From an uncultured Anaerofilum sp. (GTDB taxonomy: Bacteria; Bacillota; Clostridia; Oscillospirales; Ruminococcaceae): 56,432 bases of DNA. Numbering within the stretch: the first letter of the stretch is position 1; the number at the start of each line of letters is the position of its first letter. The notes under the pieces were generated by a model. That model ran no database searches, had not been told where the DNA came from, and worked only from the letters and a program-made list of their open reading frames with translations. The stretch covers positions 1-56,432 of the forward strand of contig CALWZC010000017.1 of assembly GCA_944385935.1 (NCBI GenBank), read 5' to 3'. Positions 43,155 to 51,428 of this stretch are shown piece by piece. The translations under genes and the position numbers were made by a program.

Positions 43155-43707
43155 ATCCTACAATGGGCAAGCTGTGCTGCAAGACTGGTGCTTTTCCATA
43201 GGTGCTTCCCAAAGAATCGCTCTAATGGGACCTTCTGGTTGCGGAAAAACCACATTTTTACGAATATTGATGGGCTTGGAACAGCCAGAAAGCGGGACGG
43301 TTGACGGTCTGGAGAGCCTGCGCATTTCGGCAGTATTCCAACAGCCAAGATTGTGCCCCTCACTAAGTGGATTGGACAATTTACTGTTGGTTACAGAAAA
43401 AAGTCCCACACGAATCCAACAAGCCAAAGGGCTATTGGAGCGCATGGGACTGGGAAAAGACCATTGGAACAAACCAGTTCTAAAATTATCAGGAGGGCAG
43501 CAACAACGGATTGCCATTGCAAGGGCATTGATGATTCCCTTTGATATTTTGCTGTTGGACGAGGCTTTTCAGGGACTGGATGCTACTAGCCGAGAACTTG
43601 CCTGTCAGTTGGTTCTGGAACACTGCAAAGGAAAAATGCTGTTGGCAGTTACTCATCATCCACAAGAGGCAGAACTACTACAAGCAGAAATTTTTACCAT
43701 GGAGTAG
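43123..43707 (+). CDS. ABC transporter ATPase (SsuB/ThiZ-type)
   Basis: A compact 194-residue ATPase. Walker A is GPSGCGKTT, the Q-loop is in VFQQPRLCPS, the signature is [14 protein letters not shown], Walker B is ILLLDEAFQGLD and the switch His is in VTHHPQEA. It is shorter than typical SsuB by several tens of residues but complete in motifs. GGGGAGG lies nine bases before the ATG, inside the permease gene, which it overlaps by 32 bases. It ends the importer operon. Confidence 0.92.
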   Translation: MMELKATHLYKSYNGQAVLQDWCFSIGASQRIALMGPSGCGKTTFLRILMGLEQPESGTVDGLESLRISAVFQQPRLCPSLSGLDNLLLVTEKSPTRIQQAKGLLERMGLGKDHWNKPVLKLSGGQQQRIAIARALMIPFDILLLDEAFQGLDATSRELACQLVLEHCKGKMLLAVTHHPQEAELLQAEIFTME

Positions 43708-43727
43708 CTAAAATGGGACTTTGGGCT

Positions 43728-44804
43728 TTATAAGCCGATTTTTTTCTCTACCTGCTGGGTAATGGCGTTTACTGCCTCAAAGTTGGCAGCAGAACGGTAG
43801 AACGCTTCCAACTTGTCGTGGTTTTCTTTGGCTTGTCGCTGATATAAAGAGGTTTGTGCTAGCAATTCATCCACAGCTTTTTGGCAAAGGCGAAGCTGGT
43901 TTTTATGGCGAGAAACTTGCTCTTTTTCAAAAAATCGTGTGCAATGGATGGTTTGTTGTCCAGTAAATTCCATGGGATGCCAATGGTTGGAAGTGACAAA
44001 AGCCAAATGTAAGGCAGGAATCAAGATGTGTTCGGGGCTTTCCTCTGGAGAAAGAGGACAAATACAGGTGTAAATTTCATAGCCTGCATGGAGGGCTTGC
44101 TGTCGCAGTTGTTCCATTGCCATGCGGGCAGCTACCCCATGGCAATCCTCAAATACAACCACATGATTGGCAATGGCAGATACGGTATTTTTCCAGCAAA
44201 GCTCTCCCTTTGGAGTTACAGCACTTAACAACCGTAAATGTTCCACGGGGGTGCCATCGGTGGGAGGAAGCAACCGATGCCCCAACCGTTGCACATAGCC
44301 CAATAGCTTTTGGTTATCCAAAGCAGGACGCACCAAATTGTGCATTTCTTCCAACAATAGGCTAGCGCAGCGAATACAACGGTTTGCCTTTTTTTGCAGA
44401 GCCGAACAAGTATCAAACAAGGTGCGAATCTGCTGCCTATTTTCGTATAAAGTGGCTTCTGATAGGGTATCGAATAAGTTTACCACCGTTTGCTTTGCAC
44501 CGGGATAGTCTGGTTCTACCACATGGGGAGCAGTAGCATCCAGAATGGCGGCTTGTTTATGAGGAAATATAACACCATCCAAGCTATCAGGGTCAGAGGA
44601 ACAGTGAATACGCTCCACGGGTAGAGGAGATTTTTCTGCCAATTTTGCCATAAGAGTGGATTTGCCACAGCCGGGGCCTGCCTTGATAAGATAAAGCCAT
44701 AAATCCGGTTGCTGGTTTAAATGGGAGAAATATCCTCGAAATCCCCCTTTGGGAGAAAGTGCACCCATAAAAAAATCTAAGGATTGCGAATGAACATTAG
44801 ACAT
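43728..44804 (-). CDS. P-loop ATPase of the PRK06851 type, function unknown
   Basis: A 358-residue protein with Walker A KAGPGCGKSTLM (~45-56) and conserved IHCSSDPDSLDGVIFP segment. A second nucleotide-domain-like half begins near ~205 but its P-loop is degraded. The overall form matches an uncharacterised ATPase family seen in spore-forming Firmicutes, annotated PRK06851. The start at 44804 follows AAAGGGGTG. It lies alone between the importer and hemW, in the orientation of hemW. I cannot assign a function. Confidence 0.7.
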   Translation of the reverse strand: MSNVHSQSLDFFMGALSPKGGFRGYFSHLNQQPDLWLYLIKAGPGCGKSTLMAKLAEKSPLPVERIHCSSDPDSLDGVIFPHKQAAILDATAPHVVEPDYPGAKQTVVNLFDTLSEATLYENRQQIRTLFDTCSALQKKANRCIRCASLLLEEMHNLVRPALDNQKLLGYVQRLGHRLLPPTDGTPVEHLRLLSAVTPKGELCWKNTVSAIANHVVVFEDCHGVAARMAMEQLRQQALHAGYEIYTCICPLSPEESPEHILIPALHLAFVTSNHWHPMEFTGQQTIHCTRFFEKEQVSRHKNQLRLCQKAVDELLAQTSLYQRQAKENHDKLEAFYRSAANFEAVNAITQQVEKKIGL

Positions 44805-44863
44805 GTGAAACACCCCTTTCATGGCTTAGTGTATGCAAAAAAGAGGTGGCTGGTGCGAAGGAT

Positions 44864-45940
44864 TTAGGATAAAAGCTGTACTAAAATAGAATTTTGCACC
44901 AACATTCCTTGTGGAGTTAACTGAATGGTTTGTCCATCAAAATGCAATAGGTCATGCTTTTGGCATTGCTGAATAAATTGTATTTGAGCAGGGGAAAGAG
45001 TTATGCCATAGTTTTGTTGCAAAAGAGGAAGATGCAACCCAGTGTTTAGACGCAACTGAAGCATAAAGTAATCCTGCCATGTACATTCTCCGGTAACAGA
45101 AAAAGGCGCAGTGCCTGCAATAAATCCATGGGTATCCCGTGGAAAAGCATAGCGAATACCCTTTATACAACTATGGGCACCGGGGCCAATGCCTAGGTAG
45201 TCCTCACAATTCCAATACAACAGATTATGACGGCTTTCATAGCCGGCTTTGGAAAAATTGGATATTTCGTACTGTTGGTATCCAGCAAGGGCAAGTTTTT
45301 CCACTGCATATAAATAAAAATCGGCAGCAGCATCCTCATCGGGAAGGTTGGCAGGGGGATTTTGAAAAAAAGGGGTTCCCGGCTCGATTTTTAAAAGGTA
45401 GGCAGAAATATGGCATGCGCCTTCCTCCACCATAAGGGAAAGAGTTTGGTCAAATTCCTCTGTGGTATAGTTGGGCAGAGCAAGCATAATATCCCCACTA
45501 ATATTGGAAAAACCAGCTTGTTGCGCCATGCGAAAAGCTGCCCTGCTCTGGGCAGTGGTATGAGGGCGGCCAAGGGTTTTCAAGCTGTCGTCTAAAGCGG
45601 TTTGAATACCCAAAGAAAGGCGATTTGCTCCCGCCATGCGAAACCCTTGCAAAAGAGGAAGGGAGAGGGTTTCGGGATTTGCTTCTAGAGTAATTTCAGC
45701 ACCACAAACAGGCTGTGCAGTATCAATGATGCAAGCAAGTTGCTGAGGAGTAAGGAGGCTGGGGGTGCCTCCACCAAAATACAAGGTATCTGGTTGGGGG
45801 AAATTCTGCTCCTTGAGATGGTGCAGTACAGCTTGTATATAAGTGTCTGGAACCTGACCATTTCCACCACTGGAATGAAAGTCACAGTAGCGACATTTGG
45901 ACAGGCAATAGGGGATATGAATGTAAATTCCAAAGGCCAT
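44864..45940 (-). CDS. hemW: Radical SAM protein HemW (CPO-III-like)
   Basis: A 358-residue radical SAM enzyme. The cluster motif is CLSKCRYC (CxxxCxxC) in IYIHIPYCLSKCRYCDF, followed by YFGGGTPSLL, LEANPETL, LSLGIQTALDDSLKTLGR and NISGDIMLALP. These are HemW features; HemW inserts or handles heme and is not a true coproporphyrinogen oxidase. The C-terminal winged-helix domain (~290-358) is present. AAAGGAGA precedes the ATG. No heme synthesis genes are nearby, which is common for hemW in heme-auxotrophic Firmicutes. Confidence 0.93.
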   Translation of the reverse strand: MAFGIYIHIPYCLSKCRYCDFHSSGGNGQVPDTYIQAVLHHLKEQNFPQPDTLYFGGGTPSLLTPQQLACIIDTAQPVCGAEITLEANPETLSLPLLQGFRMAGANRLSLGIQTALDDSLKTLGRPHTTAQSRAAFRMAQQAGFSNISGDIMLALPNYTTEEFDQTLSLMVEEGACHISAYLLKIEPGTPFFQNPPANLPDEDAAADFYLYAVEKLALAGYQQYEISNFSKAGYESRHNLLYWNCEDYLGIGPGAHSCIKGIRYAFPRDTHGFIAGTAPFSVTGECTWQDYFMLQLRLNTGLHLPLLQQNYGITLSPAQIQFIQQCQKHDLLHFDGQTIQLTPQGMLVQNSILVQLLS

Positions 45941-46054
45941 AGAAACATCTCCTTTTTATGGCATAATATTCTTTTTATAGAGAAAATACGGGCATATTTA
46001 ACAGGATTTTCATATACAATGAGGAAAGAATGTGTTATAATAACAATATAGAAA

Positions 46055-46073
46055 GCAAAGGAAGGACCTTTGC
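46055..46073 (+). repeat. Inverted repeat GCAAAGG-N5-CCTTTGC in the CBS gene leader
   Basis: A perfect 7-7 inverted repeat lies between a TATAAT (46036-46041) and the CBS gene. It overlaps the alternative TTG start at 46070, so a fold here could influence start choice. Confidence 0.5.
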
Positions 46074-46117
46074 AAAATAGGCGGCTATGCCGAGTTTATG
46101 AGGAATTGAAAGGTACA

Positions 46118-46576
46118 ATGAATATTTTATTTTTTTTGACTCCAAAGCAAGATGTGGCATTTATCTACAACGATTTTACCCTTCGTCAAACCTTGGAAAA
46201 GATGGAGCACCATCGCTATTCTTCCATTCCCATTCTAAACCGAAAAGGGGAATATGTAGGAACCATTACAGAAGGGGATTTGCTATGGGGAATTAAAAAT
46301 GCCTACAATCTTTCCATGGAGCAAGCGGAAGATATGCCTGTAATGAGCTTACCCCGAAAACGAGATAATTCCCCTGTTCGGGTGGACACCACAATGGATG
46401 ATTTGGTTTTTGCCTCTATGCAGCAAAATTTTGTGCCTGTAATTGATGATAAAAACAGCTTTATTGGAATTATTAAGCGTAAAGACATCATACAGTATTG
46501 TTATGACCGCTATAAAAAAGAAAATCCTATGGAAAAGCGGCGTAAGAGTTTTTTGGCACAGGCAAGTGTATACTAA
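46118..46576 (+). CDS. CBS-pair domain protein
   Basis: A 152-residue protein made of two CBS motifs: repeat 1 (~10-65) with TLRQTLEKMEHHRYSSIPILNRKGEYVGTITEGDLLW and repeat 2 (~85-140) with DLVFASMQQNFVPVIDDKNSFIGIIKRKDIIQ. Stand-alone CBS pairs bind adenine nucleotides or, as in CbpB, cyclic di-AMP. I start it at ATG 46118 behind GAAAGG; a TTG at 46070 with AAGGAAGG upstream would add 16 residues. Its target protein is unknown. Confidence 0.88.
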   Translation: MNILFFLTPKQDVAFIYNDFTLRQTLEKMEHHRYSSIPILNRKGEYVGTITEGDLLWGIKNAYNLSMEQAEDMPVMSLPRKRDNSPVRVDTTMDDLVFASMQQNFVPVIDDKNSFIGIIKRKDIIQYCYDRYKKENPMEKRRKSFLAQASVY

Positions 46577-46612
46577 ATACTAGAATTAGCAACAGCGAGG
46601 AGTGACCAACCC

Positions 46613-47119
46613 ATGGAGTGGAAACAAATAGAGCCCTGTCAGTTGAAAGAATCCCCTTTTGAGATGATTGGCAACCAGTGGATGCTGATTACTGCCCAGA
46701 AACCAGATGGTTCTGTAAATACAATGACAGCCAGCTGGGGTGGAATGGGTGTTTTGTGGGGAAAAAATGTTGTGTTCGCTTTTATTCGCCCCCAGCGATA
46801 TACCAAAGAATTTGTGGACACTGCAAAGGAATTTACCTTGACCTTTTTTGATGAAAGCTACAAAAAAGATTTGGCTTATCTGGGAAAGGTAAGTGGCAAG
46901 GATGAGGATAAAATCGCCAAGGTAGGGTTTCAGGTAGAGCAATGCCATGGTGCACCTGTATTTCAGCAGGCTTCCACAGCGATTGTTTGCAAAACCTTGT
47001 ATACCCAATGGATAACCCCAGAAAACTTTGAGGAAGCAGCATTAGAGGAAAAATGGTACACAGATAAAGACTATCATATGATGTATGTGGCAGAGATTGA
47101 AGCTGTCTATCAAAAATAA
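46613..47119 (+). CDS. Flavin reductase family (FMN-binding split barrel) protein
   Basis: A 168-residue FMN-binding protein of the small flavoredoxin-like group. FNMI-type residues MLITAQKPDGSVNTMTASWGGMGVLWGKNVVFAFIRPQRYT form the flavin core, and EFTLTFFDESYKKDLAYLGKVSGKDEDK is typical of this subgroup. It differs from the flavin reductase at 38.9 kb, so the two are separate members. It starts 37 bases after the CBS gene and may be cotranscribed. The electron partner is unknown. Confidence 0.9.
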   Translation: MEWKQIEPCQLKESPFEMIGNQWMLITAQKPDGSVNTMTASWGGMGVLWGKNVVFAFIRPQRYTKEFVDTAKEFTLTFFDESYKKDLAYLGKVSGKDEDKIAKVGFQVEQCHGAPVFQQASTAIVCKTLYTQWITPENFEEAALEEKWYTDKDYHMMYVAEIEAVYQK

Positions 47120-47136
47120 AGGGTAATTTTGTATTA

Positions 47137-47171
47137 GGAACCTTCTCACTATGTGGGCAAGGTTCTTTTTT
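47137..47171 (+). terminator. Terminator of the CBS-flavin reductase operon
   Basis: GAACCTT (47138-47144) pairs with AAGGTTC (47159-47165) and is followed by TTTTTT. Confidence 0.8.
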
Positions 47172-47179
47172 ATGAAAAA

Positions 47180-47218
47180 CAAAAGGCAACAAGCAGGCCC
47201 ATCAGCCGCCTGTTGCCC
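47180..47218 (-). terminator. Terminator of the Lrp/AsnC gene
   Basis: On the minus strand GGGCAACAGGC pairs with CCTGCTTGTTGCC and is followed by TTTTTG, after the regulator's stop. Confidence 0.85.
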
Positions 47219-47243
47219 AAACAACAAGTATGTATAAAATCAC

Positions 47244-47675
47244 CTAGAAAAAGGAAGGCTTTCGGTCTAGCAGAGTGGAAAGAATAATCTGTGTACTGGT
47301 CTGACCGAATTTTTGAAATTGGTTGATAATGTGTTCTAGTTGCCCCATATCCTGACAGCATACCTTCACATTATAGCTGTGGCTACCTGTAACATGATAA
47401 CATTGCAGTACGGCAGGGGTTTGCTCAATAAGTTGTAAAAAATGGGGTTTTTCACTGGGCATCATGGAAAGGGAAATCATAGCATCAATGTGATTGCGGG
47501 TACTGTTGGGAGAAAGAACCAAGGTGTAGCCAGAAATGATTCCATCCTCTTCCAACCGTTTGATACGTCCAGAAACAGCGGGACTAGTGAGAGAAACTTT
47601 TTCAGCAATTTCTTTCACTGGCATTCGGGCGTTTTCGGATAGTAGAGAGAGAATTTGTCTGTCTATGGCATCCAT
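47244..47675 (-). CDS. Lrp/AsnC family transcription regulator
   Basis: A 143-residue regulator with an N-terminal helix-turn-helix (MDAIDRQILSLLSENARMP, then EKVSLTSPAVSGRIKRLEEDGII) and a C-terminal RAM effector domain (~65-140) with CYHVTGSHSYNVKVCCQDM. Members bind amino acids or related small molecules and act as octamers on AT-rich DNA. AAAAGGAGG precedes the ATG. Its own leader is rich in AT repeats and may be autoregulated. The regulon is unknown. Confidence 0.93.
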   Translation of the reverse strand: MDAIDRQILSLLSENARMPVKEIAEKVSLTSPAVSGRIKRLEEDGIISGYTLVLSPNSTRNHIDAMISLSMMPSEKPHFLQLIEQTPAVLQCYHVTGSHSYNVKVCCQDMGQLEHIINQFQKFGQTSTQIILSTLLDRKPSFF

Positions 47676-47690
47676 AAACAAACACCTCCT

Positions 47691-47800
47691 TTTTATAAAA
47701 TAAAATAACAAAATTAAAGGTTTTTTAGCCGAGGACAAAAAAACCTTTCAAAGACAAAAAGCCGCAGAAAAAACCCTAAGGGCAATTTTATAAAATAAAA
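47691..47800. repeat. Repeats in the Lrp/AsnC upstream region
   Basis: TTTTATAAAATAAAA occurs twice (47691-47705 and 47786-47800), 95 bases apart, each with a TTTTATAAAA palindrome. Between them AAAGGTTTTTT (47716-47726) and AAAAAACCTTT (47738-47748) form an inverted repeat. Paired AT-rich sites about nine helical turns apart fit a wrapped Lrp-type octamer. Confidence 0.55.
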
Positions 47801-47851
47801 CAAATTGCAATAAAAATAGAATAATATAAACTGGATTGCAAAAATTGGTAA

Positions 47852-47879
47852 TTGACTTTTAGATAAAAACGTGTATACT
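47852..47879 (+). promoter_or_regulatory. Promoter of the second orphan RNA
   Basis: TTGACT (47852-47857) and TATACT (47874-47879) are 16 bases apart. No gene on the plus strand follows, only the short RNA. Confidence 0.7.
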
Positions 47880-47885
47880 TGTTAT

Positions 47886-48042
47886 TGCACCTGAAAATCA
47901 GGGTGCGCTAAATCAATGCCATTTTCTTATATTTTATTATACTTTCCCACCCCTCTATGCAAGAGAGCCTGCCACAAAGCGGGCTCTTTTGTCTTTGAAA
48001 AAAGGGGTGATTACCGCCGAATGTTTTCGGCGGTTTTTTATT
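47886..48042 (+). ncRNA. Candidate small RNA of ~155 bases between lrp and hflX
   Basis: Transcription from the 47852 promoter would start near 47886 and cross a 5' hairpin (GCACC-TGA/TCA-GGGTGC, 47887-47909), a CACCCC/GGGGTG pair (47950 and 48003 regions) enclosing an AGAGCC/GGGCTCT hairpin with TTTT (47965-47991), and end at ACCGCCGA/TCGGCGGT with TTTTTT (48013-48040). Both hairpins have T-runs only on the plus strand, so they are not hflX or lrp terminators. The only ORF (from 47916) has no ribosome site and runs into hflX antisense. I do not recognise the RNA. Confidence 0.6.
48013..48040 (+). terminator. Terminator of the second orphan RNA
   Basis: ACCGCCGA and TCGGCGGT pair around a 4-5-base loop and are followed by TTTTTTATTG. 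Confidence 0.88.
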
Positions 48043-48050
48043 GCAAAAAA

Positions 48051-49310
48051 TTACACAAGATAGGGTTGATAGATATGAAAATCACTAGTCTTTACGATTC
48101 CTTCCAGATATACCCCATCTTCTCGATACTCCTCCATAGTTACGCTTCCACGTTGCCGCATGGGGCCAGCCAAACCTAGTTGGTCATAGGGCAAAAGAAC
48201 CTGCACAGCTCGCATTCTGTCGGATAGACGACGGTCTAACTCTAACAACAATTCCTCAATACCAAACCCAGTTTTGGCACTGGTCAAAAATACATCAGGA
48301 TAAAAGGAATTTGCAGCCATATCACACTTGTTGTATACCACAATTTGGGGAATATCATCACACCCCAGTTGAGAGAGTACCTCACTGGTAACAGCAAGCT
48401 GAGTTTCTCGCTGTGGGTCGCTGGCATCTGCAACCTTAATAATAATGTCAGAATAAGAAGTTTCCTCCAATGTGCTTTGGAAAGCCTGCACCAGATGGTG
48501 AGGCAAGCGGCTTACAAATCCTACCGTGTCTACTACAACCACAGCCAATCCACTGGGTAAAGTAAGTTTTCGTGCAGTAGGGTCTAGGGTGGCAAATAGC
48601 ATATTTGCTTCCAAAACATCCGAACCACACAGGCGATTTAACAAGCTGGATTTTCCAACATTGGTGTAACCAACCAAGGAGATAACTGGAACCCCACTTT
48701 TTTGCCGTGCACGTCGGTTTTCCCCACGCCTTGCCTCCAATTCTTTTAGGCGCAAGGAAAGGGCATCAATCCGGCGGCGAAGATGGCGGCGGTCATATTC
48801 TAGCTTGCTTTCACCGGCACCACGCCGAGCACCACCACCGCCGGCACCGCCACCACCCTGCCGGGATAGGCTTTGCCCTAGACCGGTCAAACGGGGAAGG
48901 CGATAGCGCAAAGTAGCTAGCTCTGTTTGTACTTTGCCCTCATTGGTGATAGCACGGCTGGAGAAAATCTCCAAAATCAACATGGTGCGGTCAATGACTT
49001 CCACATCTAATGCCTGCTCTAAATTGCGAATTTGGCTGCCGGAAAGCTCTCCATCAAAAATAGCTGTTTCCACTTGTAGGTTTTGGCAGAGTAGACGAGC
49101 CTCCTCAACCTTTCCTTCCCCAAGTACAGTGGCAACATCAATGGCATCTCGCTTTTGGGAAACCTGTGCAACCACTTCCATGTGGTTGGCTTCTGCCAAA
49201 GCAGAAAGTTCCTCCATGCTACGGTCAGCATCATATTTGCCAAGGTCTACCGCCAACAAAAGTACTTTCACTGGGGGACGCTGCTGGTCGATGTTTTTTT
49301 GTTCGGTCAT
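48051..49310 (-). CDS. hflX: GTPase HflX
   Basis: HflX is a ribosome-associated GTPase that splits stalled or hibernating 70S ribosomes under stress. The 419-residue protein has the N-terminal HflX domain (~10-180), a Gly-rich linker (GGGGAGGGGARRG) before the helical arm, and a TRAFAC GTPase domain (~200-370): G1 GYTNVGKS, G3 DTVGF with FVSRLPHHLVQAFQSTLEE, G4 NKCD, G5 TSAKTG. The start at 49310 follows AAAGGAGG; an in-frame upstream Met lacks such a site. Confidence 0.96.
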   Translation of the reverse strand: MTEQKNIDQQRPPVKVLLLAVDLGKYDADRSMEELSALAEANHMEVVAQVSQKRDAIDVATVLGEGKVEEARLLCQNLQVETAIFDGELSGSQIRNLEQALDVEVIDRTMLILEIFSSRAITNEGKVQTELATLRYRLPRLTGLGQSLSRQGGGGAGGGGARRGAGESKLEYDRRHLRRRIDALSLRLKELEARRGENRRARQKSGVPVISLVGYTNVGKSSLLNRLCGSDVLEANMLFATLDPTARKLTLPSGLAVVVVDTVGFVSRLPHHLVQAFQSTLEETSYSDIIIKVADASDPQRETQLAVTSEVLSQLGCDDIPQIVVYNKCDMAANSFYPDVFLTSAKTGFGIEELLLELDRRLSDRMRAVQVLLPYDQLGLAGPMRQRGSVTMEEYREDGVYLEGIVKTSDFHIYQPYLV

Positions 49311-49447
49311 AAAAAACCTCCTTTGTTGGTTAACCTGCCAAAAGGAAGACGCCAACCATAAAATAGATACTACTTATATTTACATTATAAGCAACAGAGG
49401 AAAAACCGTCAAGAAAACCCACAAGGATTTATTCTATACAAAAAATC

Positions 49448-49504
49448 TTACCAGCTTACAATTTCTTTACAAAAACCATACAAGAACTTACATCAAATCA
49501 TACA
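49448..49504 (+). promoter_or_regulatory. Pho-box array: ~11-bp spaced TTACA/ATACA direct repeats
   Basis: TTACA-like blocks start at 49448 (TTACC), 49456, 49467, 49478 (ATACA), 49488 and 49500 (ATACA). The intervals 11, 11, 10 and 12 match one helical turn, as in PhoP/PhoB sites. The array sits about 110 bases upstream of pstS. It probably binds the response regulator encoded at the end of the same cluster. Confidence 0.75.
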
Positions 49505-49612
49505 GATTTATGGTTTTTGTGAAGTGCAAGATGGAGTAAAGTATTTACAGGTTGAAAAAACCACCAAAAAATAATGAAAAAAATCGACAAACCTTACAGG
49601 GGGAAATGAAAA

Positions 49613-50509
49613 ATGAGAAAAGCAAAGAAAGTCATTGGAATTATGGCAGCAAGCGCAATGATTGCAGCATTGTTGGCAGGATGCGGCGGTAGCACAAGCT
49701 CCAGTTCCAGCACTGGTCCTTCTACTCAGCAAAGCGGTAGCCAGTCCAGCAGCGAAGGTGTTGCAGAGGGCGGCAGCGTGTCTGGCACCGTTTCCATGGG
49801 TGGTTCCACTTCTGTGGAAGAAGTAATTGCAGCATTGTCTGAGGCTTTTATGGCTGAAAACCCCGATGTAGATTTGACCTATGAGCCCAGTGGTTCTGGT
49901 GCAGGTATCACCGGTGCAACTGAAGGAACCTTGGACATTGGTTTGTCCAGCCGTTCTTTGAAAGAGTCTGAAACTGGTGTAAGCGAAACTGTTTTTGCAC
50001 TGGATGGCATTGCAGTGATTGTAAACAATGAAAATGGTGTTACCGATTTGACTTTAGAGCAGATTAAGGGCTTGGCAAATGGCACCATTACCAACTGGAA
50101 AGAGGTTGGCGGTGCAGATGCTCCTGTAGTATTTGTAGGTCGTGAGGCTGGTTCTGGTACTCGTGACGGTTTTGAAAGCATTGTAGGCGTGGAAGATGAG
50201 TGTGTTTATGAGCAAGAGCACAACTCTACTGGTGCTGTAATTGCAGCTGTATCTGCAAACCCCAATGCCTTTGGTTATGCTTCTCTGTCTGCTTTGGAAG
50301 ATACTGTTAAGGCTGTAACTGTAGGCGGTGTAGAATGCTCTGAGGCTACTGTTCAGGATGGAACCTACAAAATTCAGCGTCCCTTCGTATTTATCACCAA
50401 CGATAGCAACCAACCCAGCGAGGCAGCAAGCGCATTTATGGAGTTTGCAACCAGCGAAGCTGTGGCAGACCTGATTGCAGAGGCAGGAGCAGTTCCTCCT
50501 GTAAAATAA
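49613..50509 (+). CDS. pstS: Phosphate ABC transporter substrate-binding lipoprotein
   Basis: PstS captures phosphate outside the cell for the PstSCAB importer. The 298-residue protein has a lipobox (AALLAGC, Cys near 23), a Ser/Gln linker, and the phosphate site pieces GSTSVEEVIAALSEAF, EPSGSGAGITGA, LSSRSLKESE and the GREAGSGTRDGFESIVG loop. GGGGG precedes the ATG. It opens the pst-pho cluster behind the Pho-box array. Confidence 0.96.
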   Translation: MRKAKKVIGIMAASAMIAALLAGCGGSTSSSSSTGPSTQQSGSQSSSEGVAEGGSVSGTVSMGGSTSVEEVIAALSEAFMAENPDVDLTYEPSGSGAGITGATEGTLDIGLSSRSLKESETGVSETVFALDGIAVIVNNENGVTDLTLEQIKGLANGTITNWKEVGGADAPVVFVGREAGSGTRDGFESIVGVEDECVYEQEHNSTGAVIAAVSANPNAFGYASLSALEDTVKAVTVGGVECSEATVQDGTYKIQRPFVFITNDSNQPSEAASAFMEFATSEAVADLIAEAGAVPPVK

Positions 50510-50561
50510 GCAATAGATTTTGTTGGAAAAATAACCTGGTAGGGATGAAGTGAGGATGACC

Positions 50562-51428
50562 ATGAAAAAGCTACAAAAAACTTGGGAAGAAATCATGAAA
50601 GTGGTGTTTTTCCTGTGTGGTATGGTGGCAATTGTGATGGTAGTGCTGATTGCAGGGTATGTGACCATTGCCGGATTGCCTGCCATCATAGAAATTGGGC
50701 CAATTGAGTTTTTGTTTGGAACTGTATGGAACTCTACGGCAAAAGAGCCTGAGTTTGGCATTCTACCCTTTATCCTCACCAGCATTTGGGGAACAGTAGG
50801 TGCTTTGATTATCGGTGTTCCAGTGGGTATTTTGACAGCCCTGTTCCTTTCTAAAATTGCTTCTCCCCGGGTGGCAGGAATCCTCCGCCCGGCGGTGGAG
50901 CTGATGGCGGCGGTGCCCAGCGTTATCTACGGTTTGGCAGGTATGATGGTACTGGTTCCCTTTTTAATGAATTTGTTTGGATTAAAAAGCGGAACCTGCC
51001 TTTTGGCTGCTATGCTGGTGCTTTCTATGATGGTATTGCCTACCATTATTTCGGTAAGTGAAACGGCTTTGAATGCAGTTCCAGAAGAATATGAGCAAGC
51101 AAGCCTTGCTTTGGGTGCAACAAAAATTGAAACTATTTTTAAGGTAAGTCTGCCAGCTGCCAAAAGCGGCATTGCAGCAGGTGTTGTTCTGGGTATTGGA
51201 CGTGCTGTAGGTGAAACTATGGCAGTTATGATGGTAGCCGGAAATGTTGCCAATATGCCCGGATTGTTTAAAAGTGTAACCTTCTTGACAACAGCTGTGG
51301 CCAAAGAGATGAGTTATGCCTCTGGCTTGCAGCGAGAAGCGTTGTTTAGCATTGCGCTGGTATTGCTGGTGTTTATTATGATAATCAACGGTGTGCTTAA
51401 TTTTATTGTAAAGCGTAAAGATGGGTGA
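50562..51428 (+). CDS. pstC: Phosphate ABC transporter permease PstC
   Basis: A 288-residue inner-membrane channel subunit with six helices. PGILPFILTSIWGTVGALIIGVPVG-type and RPAVELMAAVPSVIYGLAGM segments, the LGATKIETIFKVSLPAAKSGI coupling loop and GRAVGETMAVMMVAGN are typical of PstC. Three starts compete (GTG 50550, ATG 50556, ATG 50562); I chose 50562, six bases after AGTGAGG. Confidence 0.94.
   Translation: MKKLQKTWEEIMKVVFFLCGMVAIVMVVLIAGYVTIAGLPAIIEIGPIEFLFGTVWNSTAKEPEFGILPFILTSIWGTVGALIIGVPVGILTALFLSKIASPRVAGILRPAVELMAAVPSVIYGLAGMMVLVPFLMNLFGLKSGTCLLAAMLVLSMMVLPTIISVSETALNAVPEEYEQASLALGATKIETIFKVSLPAAKSGIAAGVVLGIGRAVGETMAVMMVAGNVANMPGLFKSVTFLTTAVAKEMSYASGLQREALFSIALVLLVFIMIINGVLNFIVKRKDG

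Noticed and set aside
44952-45573. Plus- and minus-strand frames overlapping hemW
   Set aside because: All lie within the well-supported hemW reading frame and have no ribosome sites or family features.
47916-48179. 87-codon plus-strand frame in the lrp-hflX gap
   Set aside because: No ribosome site, spans two terminator hairpins and runs antisense into hflX.
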